Source: Microbacterium salsuginis (lineage in GTDB: Bacteria; Actinomycetota; Actinomycetes; Actinomycetales; Microbacteriaceae). Taken from it: a stretch of 64,000 nucleotides of DNA. The translations under genes and the position numbers were made by a program. The stretch spans positions 558,001 through 622,000 of the forward strand of contig NZ_JABACI010000001.1 in NCBI RefSeq assembly GCF_012524205.1, written 5' to 3'. This document shows, piece by piece, positions 8,265 through 15,640 of this stretch. Position 1 is the stretch's first letter, and each line of letters opens with the position of its first letter. The notes beneath the pieces are model-generated. The model was not told where the DNA came from and made no database searches. It was given only the letters and a program-made list of their open reading frames with translations.

Positions 8265-8692
8265 GCTGCACCGCGTGCGGGCAGCAGCTCGGCGACGAGC
8301 GCCTCGATGCGCGTGCGGATCTCGTCGCGGATCGGGCGGACGGCTTCGATGCCCAGACCGGCGGGGTCGTCCAGCTCCCAGTCCTCGTAGCGCTTGCCCG
8401 GAAAGATCGGGCACGCGTCACCGCAGCCCATCGTGATGACGACATCCGACTCGCGGACCGCGTCGACGGTCAGCACCTTGGGGGTGTTGTCGCTGATGTC
8501 GATCCCCTCTTCAGCCATCGCCTCGACCGCGACCGGATTGATCGTGTCTCTCGGTGCCGACCCGGCGGAGAGAACCTCGACGGAGTCACCGCCGAGGGCG
8601 CGGAGATACCCGGCGGCCATCTGCGAACGGCCCGCGTTGTGCACGCAGACGAACAGGACGGTGGGCTTCACCGCAGTCGGGTTGTCAGCCAT
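8261..8692 (-). CDS. arsC: Arsenate reductase ArsC
   Basis: A 143-residue arsenate reductase of the LMW-PTPase fold without the helical N-terminal module. It has the P-loop FVCVHNAGRSQ near residue 17, AGSAPRDTINP, the distal pair motif MGCGDACPIFPGKRY and the DPAGL acid loop. ATG at 8692 is preceded by GAGG; the in-frame codons further upstream lie inside the palindromic control region. It sits between the ArsR-ArsC fusion and the third arsC with very short spacing. The three reductases in one operon differ in N-terminal architecture. Confidence 0.9.
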   Translation of the reverse strand: MADNPTAVKPTVLFVCVHNAGRSQMAAGYLRALGGDSVEVLSAGSAPRDTINPVAVEAMAEEGIDISDNTPKVLTVDAVRESDVVITMGCGDACPIFPGKRYEDWELDDPAGLGIEAVRPIRDEIRTRIEALVAELLPARGAA

Positions 8693-8702
8693 GATGGCCT
8701 CG

Positions 8703-8721
8703 CTTTCTCTCTGAGAGAAAG
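8703..8721. promoter_or_regulatory. Perfect 9-1-9 palindrome in front of arsC
   Basis: CTTTCTCTC-T-GAGAGAAAG is a perfect inverted repeat 11 bp upstream of the arsC ATG at 8692. In mRNA it would form a stem next to the ribosome-binding region; in DNA it could be a second operator. It adjoins the ArsR-type dyad at 8723-8738. Confidence 0.5.
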
Positions 8722-8722
8722 C

Positions 8723-8738
8723 ATAGACCATGATCTAT
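8723..8738. promoter_or_regulatory. Predicted ArsR operator (ATAGA-N6-TCTAT)
   Basis: ATAGA-CCATGA-TCTAT touches the stop codon of the ArsR-ArsC fusion gene and lies 31 bp before arsC (8692). Together with three similar sites in the island it fits a common ATnGA-N6-TCnAT pattern, typical in size for ArsR/SmtB boxes. It suggests an internal arsenic-responsive promoter. Confidence 0.55.
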
Positions 8739-9646
8739 CAATTGGAGGGAACGGCGGCTGAACCCTCGGTGACGAGTTCGCTCAGCAGACGACGGACGCG
8801 CGCTTCGATGTCGTCCCGAATGGCGCGCACCTGCTCGATCGGCTTGCCGACGGGATCTTCGAGATCCCAGTCGAGGTACCGCCGCCCTGCATAGATGGGG
8901 CACGCGTCGCCGCAGCCCATTGTGACGACGACATCCGCCGCCCGTACTGCTTCGTCCGTGAGCGGCTTCGGGAACTCACCACCCAACGGCACCCCGATCT
9001 CATCCAGCGCTGAGGTGACCGTGTGGCGCACATCGCTCGCCGGCTGCGAGCCGGCGGTCAGCACTCTGACGCGCTCGCCGGCGAGCTGGCGCAGGATCCC
9101 CGCGGCGAGTTGTGATCGCCCGGCATTCTGCACGCATACGAACAGCACTGTCGGGATGCCGTCGGGCAGTGCCGCGGCGCGGCTCATGGCGGCGAGCCGC
9201 GTGGCCACGAACGCCGCGGTCCGGCTCGCGAGCATGGGCGACTGCGAGCCTCCCGCGAGGAGTTCGTAGCTCTCGACCACCTTGGCGCGAATCGACTCCG
9301 GACTGAACGTCCCTCGAAAGCGGACGACGAGATCCTTGGTGATCCGATCCAGGTCGGGCTTCGCGGCCGAGGTCGGCGCTCCCCCCAAGAGCGCATCGAT
9401 CCGCTCGAAGTGGTCCGGCGCTATCGAATACCAGACCTTCCGGCCATCCGGCTCACGCACTACGAGTCCCTCGTCGTGCAGCGCCTTCATGTGATGGCTG
9501 ACGGTCGGCTGCCGCAGCTCGAGGGTCTCCGCAAGTCGGCCGACAAGCATCCGCCCACTGTCTGACTCGCGGATCAGGCGCAGGATGCGGGCGCGCGTCG
9601 GATCTGCGAGCGTCGTGAGATCCCGCGCACGAGCCGTCCGATCCAT
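8738..9646 (-). CDS. ArsR-ArsC fusion: regulator plus arsenate reductase
   Basis: A 302-residue fusion. Residues about 1-90 are an ArsR-type winged helix (LADPTRARIL, then ELRQPTVSHHMKALHDEGLV). Residues about 97-160 are the helical module seen in the shorter reductase. Residues about 165-290 are an arsenate reductase with P-loop FVCVQNAGRSQ (Cys171, Arg177) and distal motif TMGCGDACPIY. The ArsR part has no Cys pair where classical ArsR proteins bind As(III), so sensing may use the reductase cysteines or another site. Its start codon lies on a predicted operator, consistent with autoregulation. Confidence 0.88.
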   Translation of the reverse strand: MDRTARARDLTTLADPTRARILRLIRESDSGRMLVGRLAETLELRQPTVSHHMKALHDEGLVVREPDGRKVWYSIAPDHFERIDALLGGAPTSAAKPDLDRITKDLVVRFRGTFSPESIRAKVVESYELLAGGSQSPMLASRTAAFVATRLAAMSRAAALPDGIPTVLFVCVQNAGRSQLAAGILRQLAGERVRVLTAGSQPASDVRHTVTSALDEIGVPLGGEFPKPLTDEAVRAADVVVTMGCGDACPIYAGRRYLDWDLEDPVGKPIEQVRAIRDDIEARVRRLLSELVTEGSAAVPSN

Positions 9647-9660
9647 AGACGAAAGTCTAT
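9645..9660. promoter_or_regulatory. Predicted ArsR operator over the fusion start codon
   Basis: ATAGA-CGAAAG-TCTAT overlaps the ATG of the ArsR-ArsC fusion (9644-9646) and the TAG of the preceding acetyltransferase (9657-9659). It has the same half-sites as the dyad at 8723-8738. Binding here would block translation initiation-site transcription, as for an autorepressor. Confidence 0.55.
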
Positions 9661-10166
9661 GCCTCCCCTGACGGCGTGCGGCGCTCGATCAGAATCGTGT
9701 CCCGCCACTGGCCCGCGTGAGGACCGATCTGAGCCTGAGCAATGCGCTCGCGCCGACCGACGACGCGGAAGCCGGCCGCTTCATGCAGCCGCAGGCTGGC
9801 GGCGTTCTCGGGGAAGATGCTGGACTGGATGGTCCAGATGCCCTCCGAGTCGGCCGCGGCGAGGAACGCGTCCAGGAGGAGCCTGCCGACGCCTCGGCCC
9901 CGCACTTCTCTGTCGATGTACACCGAATGCTCGACGACGCCCCGGTAGGCAGGGCGGGACGACACCGGGGATGCCGCGACCCAGCCCCGCACGGCATCCG
10001 ATTCATCCACGGCGACGATTCGGCCCACCGACAGCCTCCCCGCGTCGAACGCCTCCCACGACGGCGTCGCCACCTCGAAAGTCGCCTCACCGTCCTCGAT
10101 GCCCTGCGCGTAGATTCGCTCGACGGAGGGCCAGTCTTCCGAGGCCATGGCGCGGAGACGGATCAT
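9657..10166 (-). CDS. arsN: ArsN-like (PAT-type) N-acetyltransferase
   Basis: A 169-residue GNAT enzyme of the phosphinothricin/arsinothricin acetyltransferase type. Typical elements: ERIYAQGIEDGEATFE (about 16-31), VEHSVYIDREVRGRGVGRLL with the acetyl-CoA loop RGRGVG, and FPENAASLRLHEAAGF. In arsenic operons this family (ArsN) acetylates the antibiotic arsinothricin. The assignment to ArsN rather than a glufosinate or amino-acid acetyltransferase rests on context. ATG at 10166 overlaps the arsO-like stop by 4 bp (ATGA). Confidence 0.8.
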   Translation of the reverse strand: MIRLRAMASEDWPSVERIYAQGIEDGEATFEVATPSWEAFDAGRLSVGRIVAVDESDAVRGWVAASPVSSRPAYRGVVEHSVYIDREVRGRGVGRLLLDAFLAAADSEGIWTIQSSIFPENAASLRLHEAAGFRVVGRRERIAQAQIGPHAGQWRDTILIERRTPSGEA

Positions 10167-11479
10167 GAGCAACAGCCGCCGCCCTGGCCGATGTTCGTCG
10201 AGCACACTCCCGTCGCCGGGAGGACGAGCTCGACGTTCGACGCCGACGCCGCGTCGCCCGCAAGCCAGGCCGTGACCGACCGGACCTGCTCGTAGCCGGT
10301 CGCGAGGAGGAACGTCGGCGCGCGTCCGTACGATTTCATGCCGACGATGAAGAACCCCTGTTCAGGATGCTGCAGCTCACGGAACCCATGAGGCTCGACG
10401 GTGCCGCACGAGTGCACGTTCGGGTCGATGAGCGGGGCCAGCCTCTTGGGCGCTTCGACGATCTCGTCGAGTTCGAGGCGGATCTCTCGCAGCATGTCGA
10501 GGTCAGGACGGAAGCCCGTCGCATTGACGACGATGTCGGTGCGGTGCATGACGACGTCGCCATCGCGGTGACCGATCAGTTCGACGCCTTCCGCGGCGCG
10601 GCGGCCGCGAATGATCTCGAATCCGTCGAGGACCGTGATCCGACCATCGGCCACGGCGTTGTCCACGCGGCTGCCCAGACGGGCGCGATCGGCCAGCTCG
10701 TCGTCGGCGGAGGACGAGACGCGCACCGCCTGGGCGTTGCGGATCAGCCACGTGACCGTGGTGCCGGGCTCCTGACGGGCCAGCTCGACGAGTCCCAGCA
10801 GGGTGTTCGCCGCCGAGTGACCGGCACCGACGACGGTCGTGTGGCGCCCGGCGAACCGGGCACGGTCGCGGCCGAGTACATCCGGAAGGGCGGGCGCGAC
10901 GGCATCCGCGACCTCACTCATTCCCAAGAGCTCCAGCCCGCTCGAAGAGAGCGAGTTGGGTGAGGTGTACGTTCCCGAGGCGTCGATCACGGCGCGCGCG
11001 GCGATCTCTTCGACCTCGCCCGCGGCGGTGCGGATCCTCACGGCGAACGGCGTCGTGGCGCGAGCCCGGGTGCGCGTGCGATCCATCCCCTCGCGCGTCA
11101 CGCCGATGACCTGGACTCCGAGCCGGACCCGCGTAGCGATCTCCTCCACGTCAGCGAGAGGCGCGACGTACTGCTCGACGAGCTCGGCCCCCGTCGGTGC
11201 ACGCTCGGGTTCGGGCAGCGTCCAGCCATGCTGTTCCAGAAGCCGACGGGATGCCGGGTCGACGAGGTGCTTCCACGGCGAGAACAGCCGCGTGTGACCC
11301 CACGCCCGGACACTCGCCGCCACCTCGCCTCCCGCCTCGAAGACGACGAAGTCGATGCCGCGCTCAGTCAGGTGCGCGGCGGCGGCCAGCCCGATCGGAC
11401 CGGCGCCGATGATCGCGACGGGAAGCGTCGACAGACGGTCGGTGGTCACGCCGCGGGGCGTCAGGTCGAGCAGGGTCAC
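10163..11479 (-). CDS. arsO: ArsO-like FAD/NAD(P)H flavoprotein monooxygenase
   Basis: A 438-residue two-dinucleotide-domain flavoprotein. FAD motif AIIGAGPIGLAAA (about 22-34), NADPH motif VVGAGHSAANTLLG (about 214-227) and VVNATGFRPD near 330 match flavin-containing monooxygenase or thioredoxin-reductase-like proteins found in ars operons and called ArsO. The tail CSTNIGQGGGCCS carries an adjacent Cys pair that could bind As(III) or redox partners; this is an inference. It is the first gene of the minus-strand operon, divergent from arsR across 87 bp containing two predicted ArsR boxes. Its exact reaction is not established by the sequence. Confidence 0.75.
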   Translation of the reverse strand: MTLLDLTPRGVTTDRLSTLPVAIIGAGPIGLAAAAHLTERGIDFVVFEAGGEVAASVRAWGHTRLFSPWKHLVDPASRRLLEQHGWTLPEPERAPTGAELVEQYVAPLADVEEIATRVRLGVQVIGVTREGMDRTRTRARATTPFAVRIRTAAGEVEEIAARAVIDASGTYTSPNSLSSSGLELLGMSEVADAVAPALPDVLGRDRARFAGRHTTVVGAGHSAANTLLGLVELARQEPGTTVTWLIRNAQAVRVSSSADDELADRARLGSRVDNAVADGRITVLDGFEIIRGRRAAEGVELIGHRDGDVVMHRTDIVVNATGFRPDLDMLREIRLELDEIVEAPKRLAPLIDPNVHSCGTVEPHGFRELQHPEQGFFIVGMKSYGRAPTFLLATGYEQVRSVTAWLAGDAASASNVELVLPATGVCSTNIGQGGGCCS

Positions 11480-11496
11480 AGCATCCTCCGAAAGAT

Positions 11497-11512
11497 ATCG
11501 ATGAACTTCGAT
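11497..11512. promoter_or_regulatory. Predicted ArsR operator (ATCGA-N6-TCGAT), arsO side
   Basis: ATCGA-TGAACT-TCGAT is centred about 25 bp upstream of the arsO-like ATG (11479). It is one of two related dyads in the divergent arsO/arsR spacer and would let one repressor control both operons. Confidence 0.55.
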
Positions 11513-11532
11513 GCCCGATTCTGCAACGGTCT

Positions 11533-11548
11533 ATTGATGCCTGTCAAT
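11533..11548. promoter_or_regulatory. Predicted ArsR operator (ATTGA-N6-TCAAT), arsR side
   Basis: ATTGA-TGCCTG-TCAAT ends 18 bp before the arsR ATG (11567), in an AT-rich stretch that otherwise looks like the arsR promoter (TATCTATTAGCAT). It matches the ATnGA-N6-TCnAT pattern shared by four sites in the island. Confidence 0.6.
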
Positions 11549-11566
11549 ATCTATTAGCATCGATAT

Positions 11567-11917
11567 ATGACCACGATGCTCGACGTGACCGACATCTCTG
11601 CCGGCACCTGCTGCGCACCGCTCGTTCGCGAGCCGCTGAGCGCTGCCGAGGCGGACCAGCTCGCAACGACCATGAAAGCACTCGCGGACCCGGCGCGCTT
11701 GCGGCTGCTGTCGATCGTGGCGGCGTCGGAGGGCGCGGAGGCCTGCGTGTGCGATCTGATCGAGCCCGTCGGATTGAGCCAGCCGACCGTGTCGCATCAC
11801 CTGAAGATCCTGATGAACGCCGGCTTCCTCACGCGCAGCAAGCGCGGGACGTGGGCATACTTCAAGCTCGTGCCCGGTGCGCTGGACCGGGTCTCGCAGC
11901 TCTTCGTCGGCTCGTGA
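11567..11917 (+). CDS. arsR: ArsR arsenite-responsive repressor
   Basis: A 116-residue winged-helix repressor. An N-terminal Cys pair, GTCCAP (Cys15-Cys16), and a further pair, ACVCDL (Cys60, Cys62), match the Corynebacterium glutamicum type of ArsR. There As(III) is bound by the N-terminal Cys pair of one subunit and a Cys of the other. The recognition helix is LSQPTVSHHLKILMNAGF. As(III) binding should release the operators in the divergent spacer. Its TGA overlaps the aquaporin GTG by 4 bp. Confidence 0.92.
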   Translation: MTTMLDVTDISAGTCCAPLVREPLSAAEADQLATTMKALADPARLRLLSIVAASEGAEACVCDLIEPVGLSQPTVSHHLKILMNAGFLTRSKRGTWAYFKLVPGALDRVSQLFVGS

Positions 11918-12603
11918 ACCGCCCCGCGCGGGCTGCGGCGGGGGAATTCGTCGGCAGCGCGGGCCTTGCTGCGGTCGTCATCGGCTCCGGGATCGCCGCA
12001 CAGCGCCTCTCCCCTGCCGACACCGGACTTCAGTTGTTCGAGAACGCCTTCGCCACGGCGCTCGGTCTGGCCGTCCTGATCCTGGTCTTCGCCACCGTCT
12101 CGGGCGCGCATTTCAATCCCGTAGTGACCCTCGCAGACATCGCGCTGCATCGCCGCCGGTGGTCGACGGCGGCGATCTACCTGCCCGTCCAGGTGGTCGG
12201 GTGCATCGCGGGCGCGATGCTGGCGAACGCCATGTTCGCCGAGCCCGCCGTGGCGTGGAGCACGACGGATCGCTTGTCGTGGCCGCTGCTGCTGTCGGAG
12301 GTGGTCGCGACCGCGGGTCTCGTCCTGGTCATCTTCGCCCTGGTCCGCACCGGCCGCTCACACCTCGCCGCGCCGGCCGTCGGGGCCTATATCGGCGCCG
12401 CGTACTTCTTCACGTCGTCGACGAGCTTCGCCAACCCGGCGATCACGATCGGGCGCATGTTCAGCGACACGTTCGCCGGCATCGCCCCGGCATCCGTCCT
12501 GCCGTTCATCGCCGCCCAGCTGGTGGGCGCGGCACTGGGCTGGGCCGCGGTCCGCTTCTTGTTCCCGGTCGCGGCGCCCGAGCCCGTCGTCGCCGGAGGG
12601 TGA
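11914..12603 (+). CDS. aqpS: AqpS-like aquaglyceroporin (MIP family)
   Basis: A 229-residue six-helix MIP channel. The two pore motifs are AHFNPVVT (NPV, about 68-70) and SFANPAITIGR (NPA 174-176, with the selectivity Arg after it). The first motif is NPV rather than NPA. Family members inside ars operons (AqpS) let As(III), formed by ArsC, leave the cell down its gradient. Here it follows arsR by GTGA overlap, and no ArsB or Acr3 pump is in the island. Glycerol or water transport is the alternative, but context favours arsenite. Confidence 0.88.
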   Translation: MNRPARAAAGEFVGSAGLAAVVIGSGIAAQRLSPADTGLQLFENAFATALGLAVLILVFATVSGAHFNPVVTLADIALHRRRWSTAAIYLPVQVVGCIAGAMLANAMFAEPAVAWSTTDRLSWPLLLSEVVATAGLVLVIFALVRTGRSHLAAPAVGAYIGAAYFFTSSTSFANPAITIGRMFSDTFAGIAPASVLPFIAAQLVGAALGWAAVRFLFPVAAPEPVVAGG

Positions 12604-12631
12604 GGGCCCGGGCGCGTGTGCGCCCGGGCCC
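12604..12631. terminator. Bidirectional hairpin between convergent genes
   Basis: GGGCCCGGGCGC, loop GTGT, GCGCCCGGGCCC: a perfect 12-bp stem right after the aqpS stop and before the convergent surface-protein stop at 12640. There is no T-tract, as is common for actinobacterial terminators. Confidence 0.7.
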
Positions 12632-12639
12632 CCTGTGGG

Positions 12640-15624
12640 TCAGCGTCGCGCCGCGACTGCTCGACGACGACCGATCAGCACCGCTGCGGCACCGGCGGCG
12701 ACGAACAGCATTCCACCGCCGATCCAGAGCGGACTCAGCGAGCCGCCGGTCGCAGGAAGCGCCCCGACCGGAGTCTCGCCCGTTGCCGCGACGATGGTGA
12801 CCGGCGTCCATCCGATCACGGTGCCGTCTGCGGCGAACACCGCGAGACGGTGCTCTCCGGGGGCGGCGTCAAGCGGCACCCGCACGGCCACGGCGCCGGC
12901 GGCGTTCACCTGCGTCCAATCGCCCCCGAGCAGCGTCGGCGTTGAGAACAGCCACGCAGCCGTCCACTGACCCGCGTAGTCCCCACCCAACTGCAGTGTG
13001 ACGACCTGCCCCTGGGTGAGGGTGGTGTTGCTTAGCCCGAAGCCCGTCTCGGCCGCACCGTCGAGCTCGTCTCCCGTGCGCGGCTGAGGCGCCTCGCCCG
13101 GCTTCTGGGGGTCCTGCGGCCCACCGGTTCCCGGTTGATCGCCATCTTCGACGACCTTCAGCAGCACCGGCGGCGCCTCGATATACGAACGCCCATCCTC
13201 GAACGTGAGACGCGCGAAGATCGCCGCCCCGTCGTATTCGGTCGTCGCAGCGAACGACAGCTCCGCGTCGTGCTGACCCTCGACCAGCATCGCCACGTCG
13301 TCGCCCGGCTTCTGGACGTACCATTCCCATCGACTGAGCACGGAGTCGGGCGAAGCGGATGCCGTCAACGTGACCTCGTCGCCCTCCTGGTACTGCTCGG
13401 CCAGACCACTGATCGTCGCCTTCTCCTGCGGCGCCGCTCCGTGGTCGTCGACGTGGATGGTGGCCGTCCCACTGGTCGCGAGCAGTTCGCCCGCGGCCGA
13501 TCGCAGCTCGGCCTTGACGAGAGTGCCGTCGAGCGCCTGCTGGGCTCGCACCTCATGGCTCGAGCCGGTGGCACCTTCGATCGGGACGAACTCGGCCTGA
13601 TCGGGTCGCTGCCAGAGCCAACGCCACGTGTCGGTGTCGCTGGCGACCGGATCGGCCGTCGCGTTGAGGCGAATCGTGCCGCCCTGGTGATAGTGCCCGG
13701 AGAGGGAGTCCATGAGCACGAGCTGCTCGCCCGGGGCGGCATCCGTCACCCGCAGTGTCTGCGTGGACGAGGCGACCGCGTATCCGGTCGACGCATCGGC
13801 CACCTCGAGGATCAGGTAGGAGTTGTCCATTCCCTCGGTGATGGGCACTGAGACCGCCGGCGACGTGGCGCCCTCGATCGCCTCCCATCCGCCACCGAGC
13901 TGGAGGTACCACTGGTACGCCAGCCCGTCGCGGGCGGGATGCAGATCGGAACTCGCCTCTACCGTGTCGCCGACGCGGTAGACCGACTGGATGCCCGAGA
14001 CCTGCAGCTCGCGGTCCTGGATGGTCGTCGACATCGCCGCCGAGCGCCCGACGAGTGCGCCGTCGGCGTCGATGATCTCGTACGCGAACTCGCTGTAGCC
14101 GAAGACCGCGGGGTCGATGAGATACGGGTTCCCCCCGAGCGGGGTGTTCCACTCGGACGTCGCACTCCAGGTCATGACGTACGGTGTCGGACGTGCGACC
14201 CAGCGGCCGATCTCGCCGTCCGCGAGCGGACGATGGTCGACGGTCACCTCGATGTCGTCGCCGCGGTAGTACGACTCCGCGAGAGGGGTCACGGCGATGG
14301 CTTCTCCCTCACCGACGTTCGGACCCTCCACATTCACCGTGTACCAGCCCGTCTGCTGGACCGTCTTGCGGTCGGCATCGACGATCCTCACCGAGACCTG
14401 TGTCCCGTCGAAGGCCACCGTGGCGTCTCTGGTGATGCGCTCGGTGCCGGTGAGGGCGGCGCTGGTGTACTCCGTCAGACCCTCGCCCGAACGAACCAAC
14501 CATCGCCACTGCTGACCCTCGGCGAGGGTCGCGCCACCGACGCGGAGGTCGATGATCTCGCCGGCGCGGTAGCTATCGGCCAGGCCGTAGACACCGAACT
14601 CCTCTTCGGCTCCCTCCTCCGTCACGGTGACGGTCACCGCCGCCGACGTCGACACCGACGCGAGGTTCGCAACCTCGGGAACGAAGCGCGCCGTCAGCGC
14701 GCGCGTTCCGAGACCGAGCGAACTCGTGACGAAGGATGCCGTGCCGTCCACGACAGGCTCGTGTCCGAGGACGGTCTCACCGTCGAGGAACTCGACGTAT
14801 CCGACCGCACCGGCCGGCGACACGGTGGCGTCGAGCGCGACTGCTTCACCGAGCACCGCCGTCGCTGTGCTCGCGCTCAGGGACGTCGCGGTGGCCACCG
14901 CCTCGGGAGCATCCCCGACGACGAACGTGTACGTCGCCCGGTCGGTCTGGGACTGACCGCCGACCGTGACCGCACCCTCGACCGTAATCTCGTACGTGCC
15001 GGCAGCGGTGAAAGCCCAGTTGGCGTGCATGTGGGTGCGACCGACATCGAACGTCTTGAACTCTTCGTCCGACGACCAGAGCCGGTTCGGAGTGCCGAAT
15101 CCGCCGATTGTGAACAGCTCGAGATCGCCCGGTCCCTGCACATCCACGAGCGTGAACGACGTCTTGTCGCCGTCCACCCCGCTCGGGGCGATCGACTCGG
15201 TGGAGAATCCGGGCCAGAGTCGTCCCGTTGCGTTTGGGTTCGATTCCGGTGCGATCCAGACCGTCGAGCCGCCCGGCGCGATGAACTCGAAGCCACCGGC
15301 CGGCAGTTCCATCTGTGCCGCGTTCTCGAGATGGAACCAGATGTCGTCAGGCTCGAAGCGCGTGCCGTTGCCCTCGGGAACGTCGGCCTTGCTGCCCAGC
15401 GTGAGCCGGCCGTCGTCGAGGAACGTCGAGACGGCGTCGGTGTGGATGCCGGCGATGACTCGGTTGTCGTCTGGTGCCGGTGCTGGGCCTTCCGCGGCGA
15501 CGGCCGCGCCGGTCGGCAGCACGACGGCGGCGGCGGCGACGGCCAGTGCCGTCAGCACTGCCGCCGATCTGCGTCGGGGTGGGGAATCGGTGATCACGGG
15601 GATCGTCCTTTCTTCTGGTGTCAT
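12640..15624 (-). CDS. LPXTG-anchored surface protein with choice-of-anchor M domain
   Basis: A 994-residue exported protein. Signal peptide about 1-43; one actinobacterial surface-anchored (choice-of-anchor M) domain about 55-235 ending [17 protein letters not shown]; an Ig-like domain about 242-335. Five roughly 100-residue repeats follow (starting near YGLADSYRAGE, LAESYYRGDD, IQSVYRVGD, LSGHYHQGG, LAEQYQEGD). A sortase signal LPATG at 956-960, a membrane helix and an RRR tail end it. It is the last gene of the anchored-repeat ABC transporter cluster, 16 bp after the transglycosylase-like gene. It probably presents the metal- or ligand-capturing domain on the wall; the substrate is unproven. 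Confidence 0.88.
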   Translation of the reverse strand: MTPEERTIPVITDSPPRRRSAAVLTALAVAAAAVVLPTGAAVAAEGPAPAPDDNRVIAGIHTDAVSTFLDDGRLTLGSKADVPEGNGTRFEPDDIWFHLENAAQMELPAGGFEFIAPGGSTVWIAPESNPNATGRLWPGFSTESIAPSGVDGDKTSFTLVDVQGPGDLELFTIGGFGTPNRLWSSDEEFKTFDVGRTHMHANWAFTAAGTYEITVEGAVTVGGQSQTDRATYTFVVGDAPEAVATATSLSASTATAVLGEAVALDATVSPAGAVGYVEFLDGETVLGHEPVVDGTASFVTSSLGLGTRALTARFVPEVANLASVSTSAAVTVTVTEEGAEEEFGVYGLADSYRAGEIIDLRVGGATLAEGQQWRWLVRSGEGLTEYTSAALTGTERITRDATVAFDGTQVSVRIVDADRKTVQQTGWYTVNVEGPNVGEGEAIAVTPLAESYYRGDDIEVTVDHRPLADGEIGRWVARPTPYVMTWSATSEWNTPLGGNPYLIDPAVFGYSEFAYEIIDADGALVGRSAAMSTTIQDRELQVSGIQSVYRVGDTVEASSDLHPARDGLAYQWYLQLGGGWEAIEGATSPAVSVPITEGMDNSYLILEVADASTGYAVASSTQTLRVTDAAPGEQLVLMDSLSGHYHQGGTIRLNATADPVASDTDTWRWLWQRPDQAEFVPIEGATGSSHEVRAQQALDGTLVKAELRSAAGELLATSGTATIHVDDHGAAPQEKATISGLAEQYQEGDEVTLTASASPDSVLSRWEWYVQKPGDDVAMLVEGQHDAELSFAATTEYDGAAIFARLTFEDGRSYIEAPPVLLKVVEDGDQPGTGGPQDPQKPGEAPQPRTGDELDGAAETGFGLSNTTLTQGQVVTLQLGGDYAGQWTAAWLFSTPTLLGGDWTQVNAAGAVAVRVPLDAAPGEHRLAVFAADGTVIGWTPVTIVAATGETPVGALPATGGSLSPLWIGGGMLFVAAGAAAVLIGRRRAVAARR

Positions 15625-15640
15625 GTCCGGGTTTCTCGGC

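Noticed and set aside
15225..15245. tRNA T-loop-like string GGTTCGATTCC
   Set aside because: Lies inside the surface-protein coding region with no acceptor stem or anticodon arm around it.
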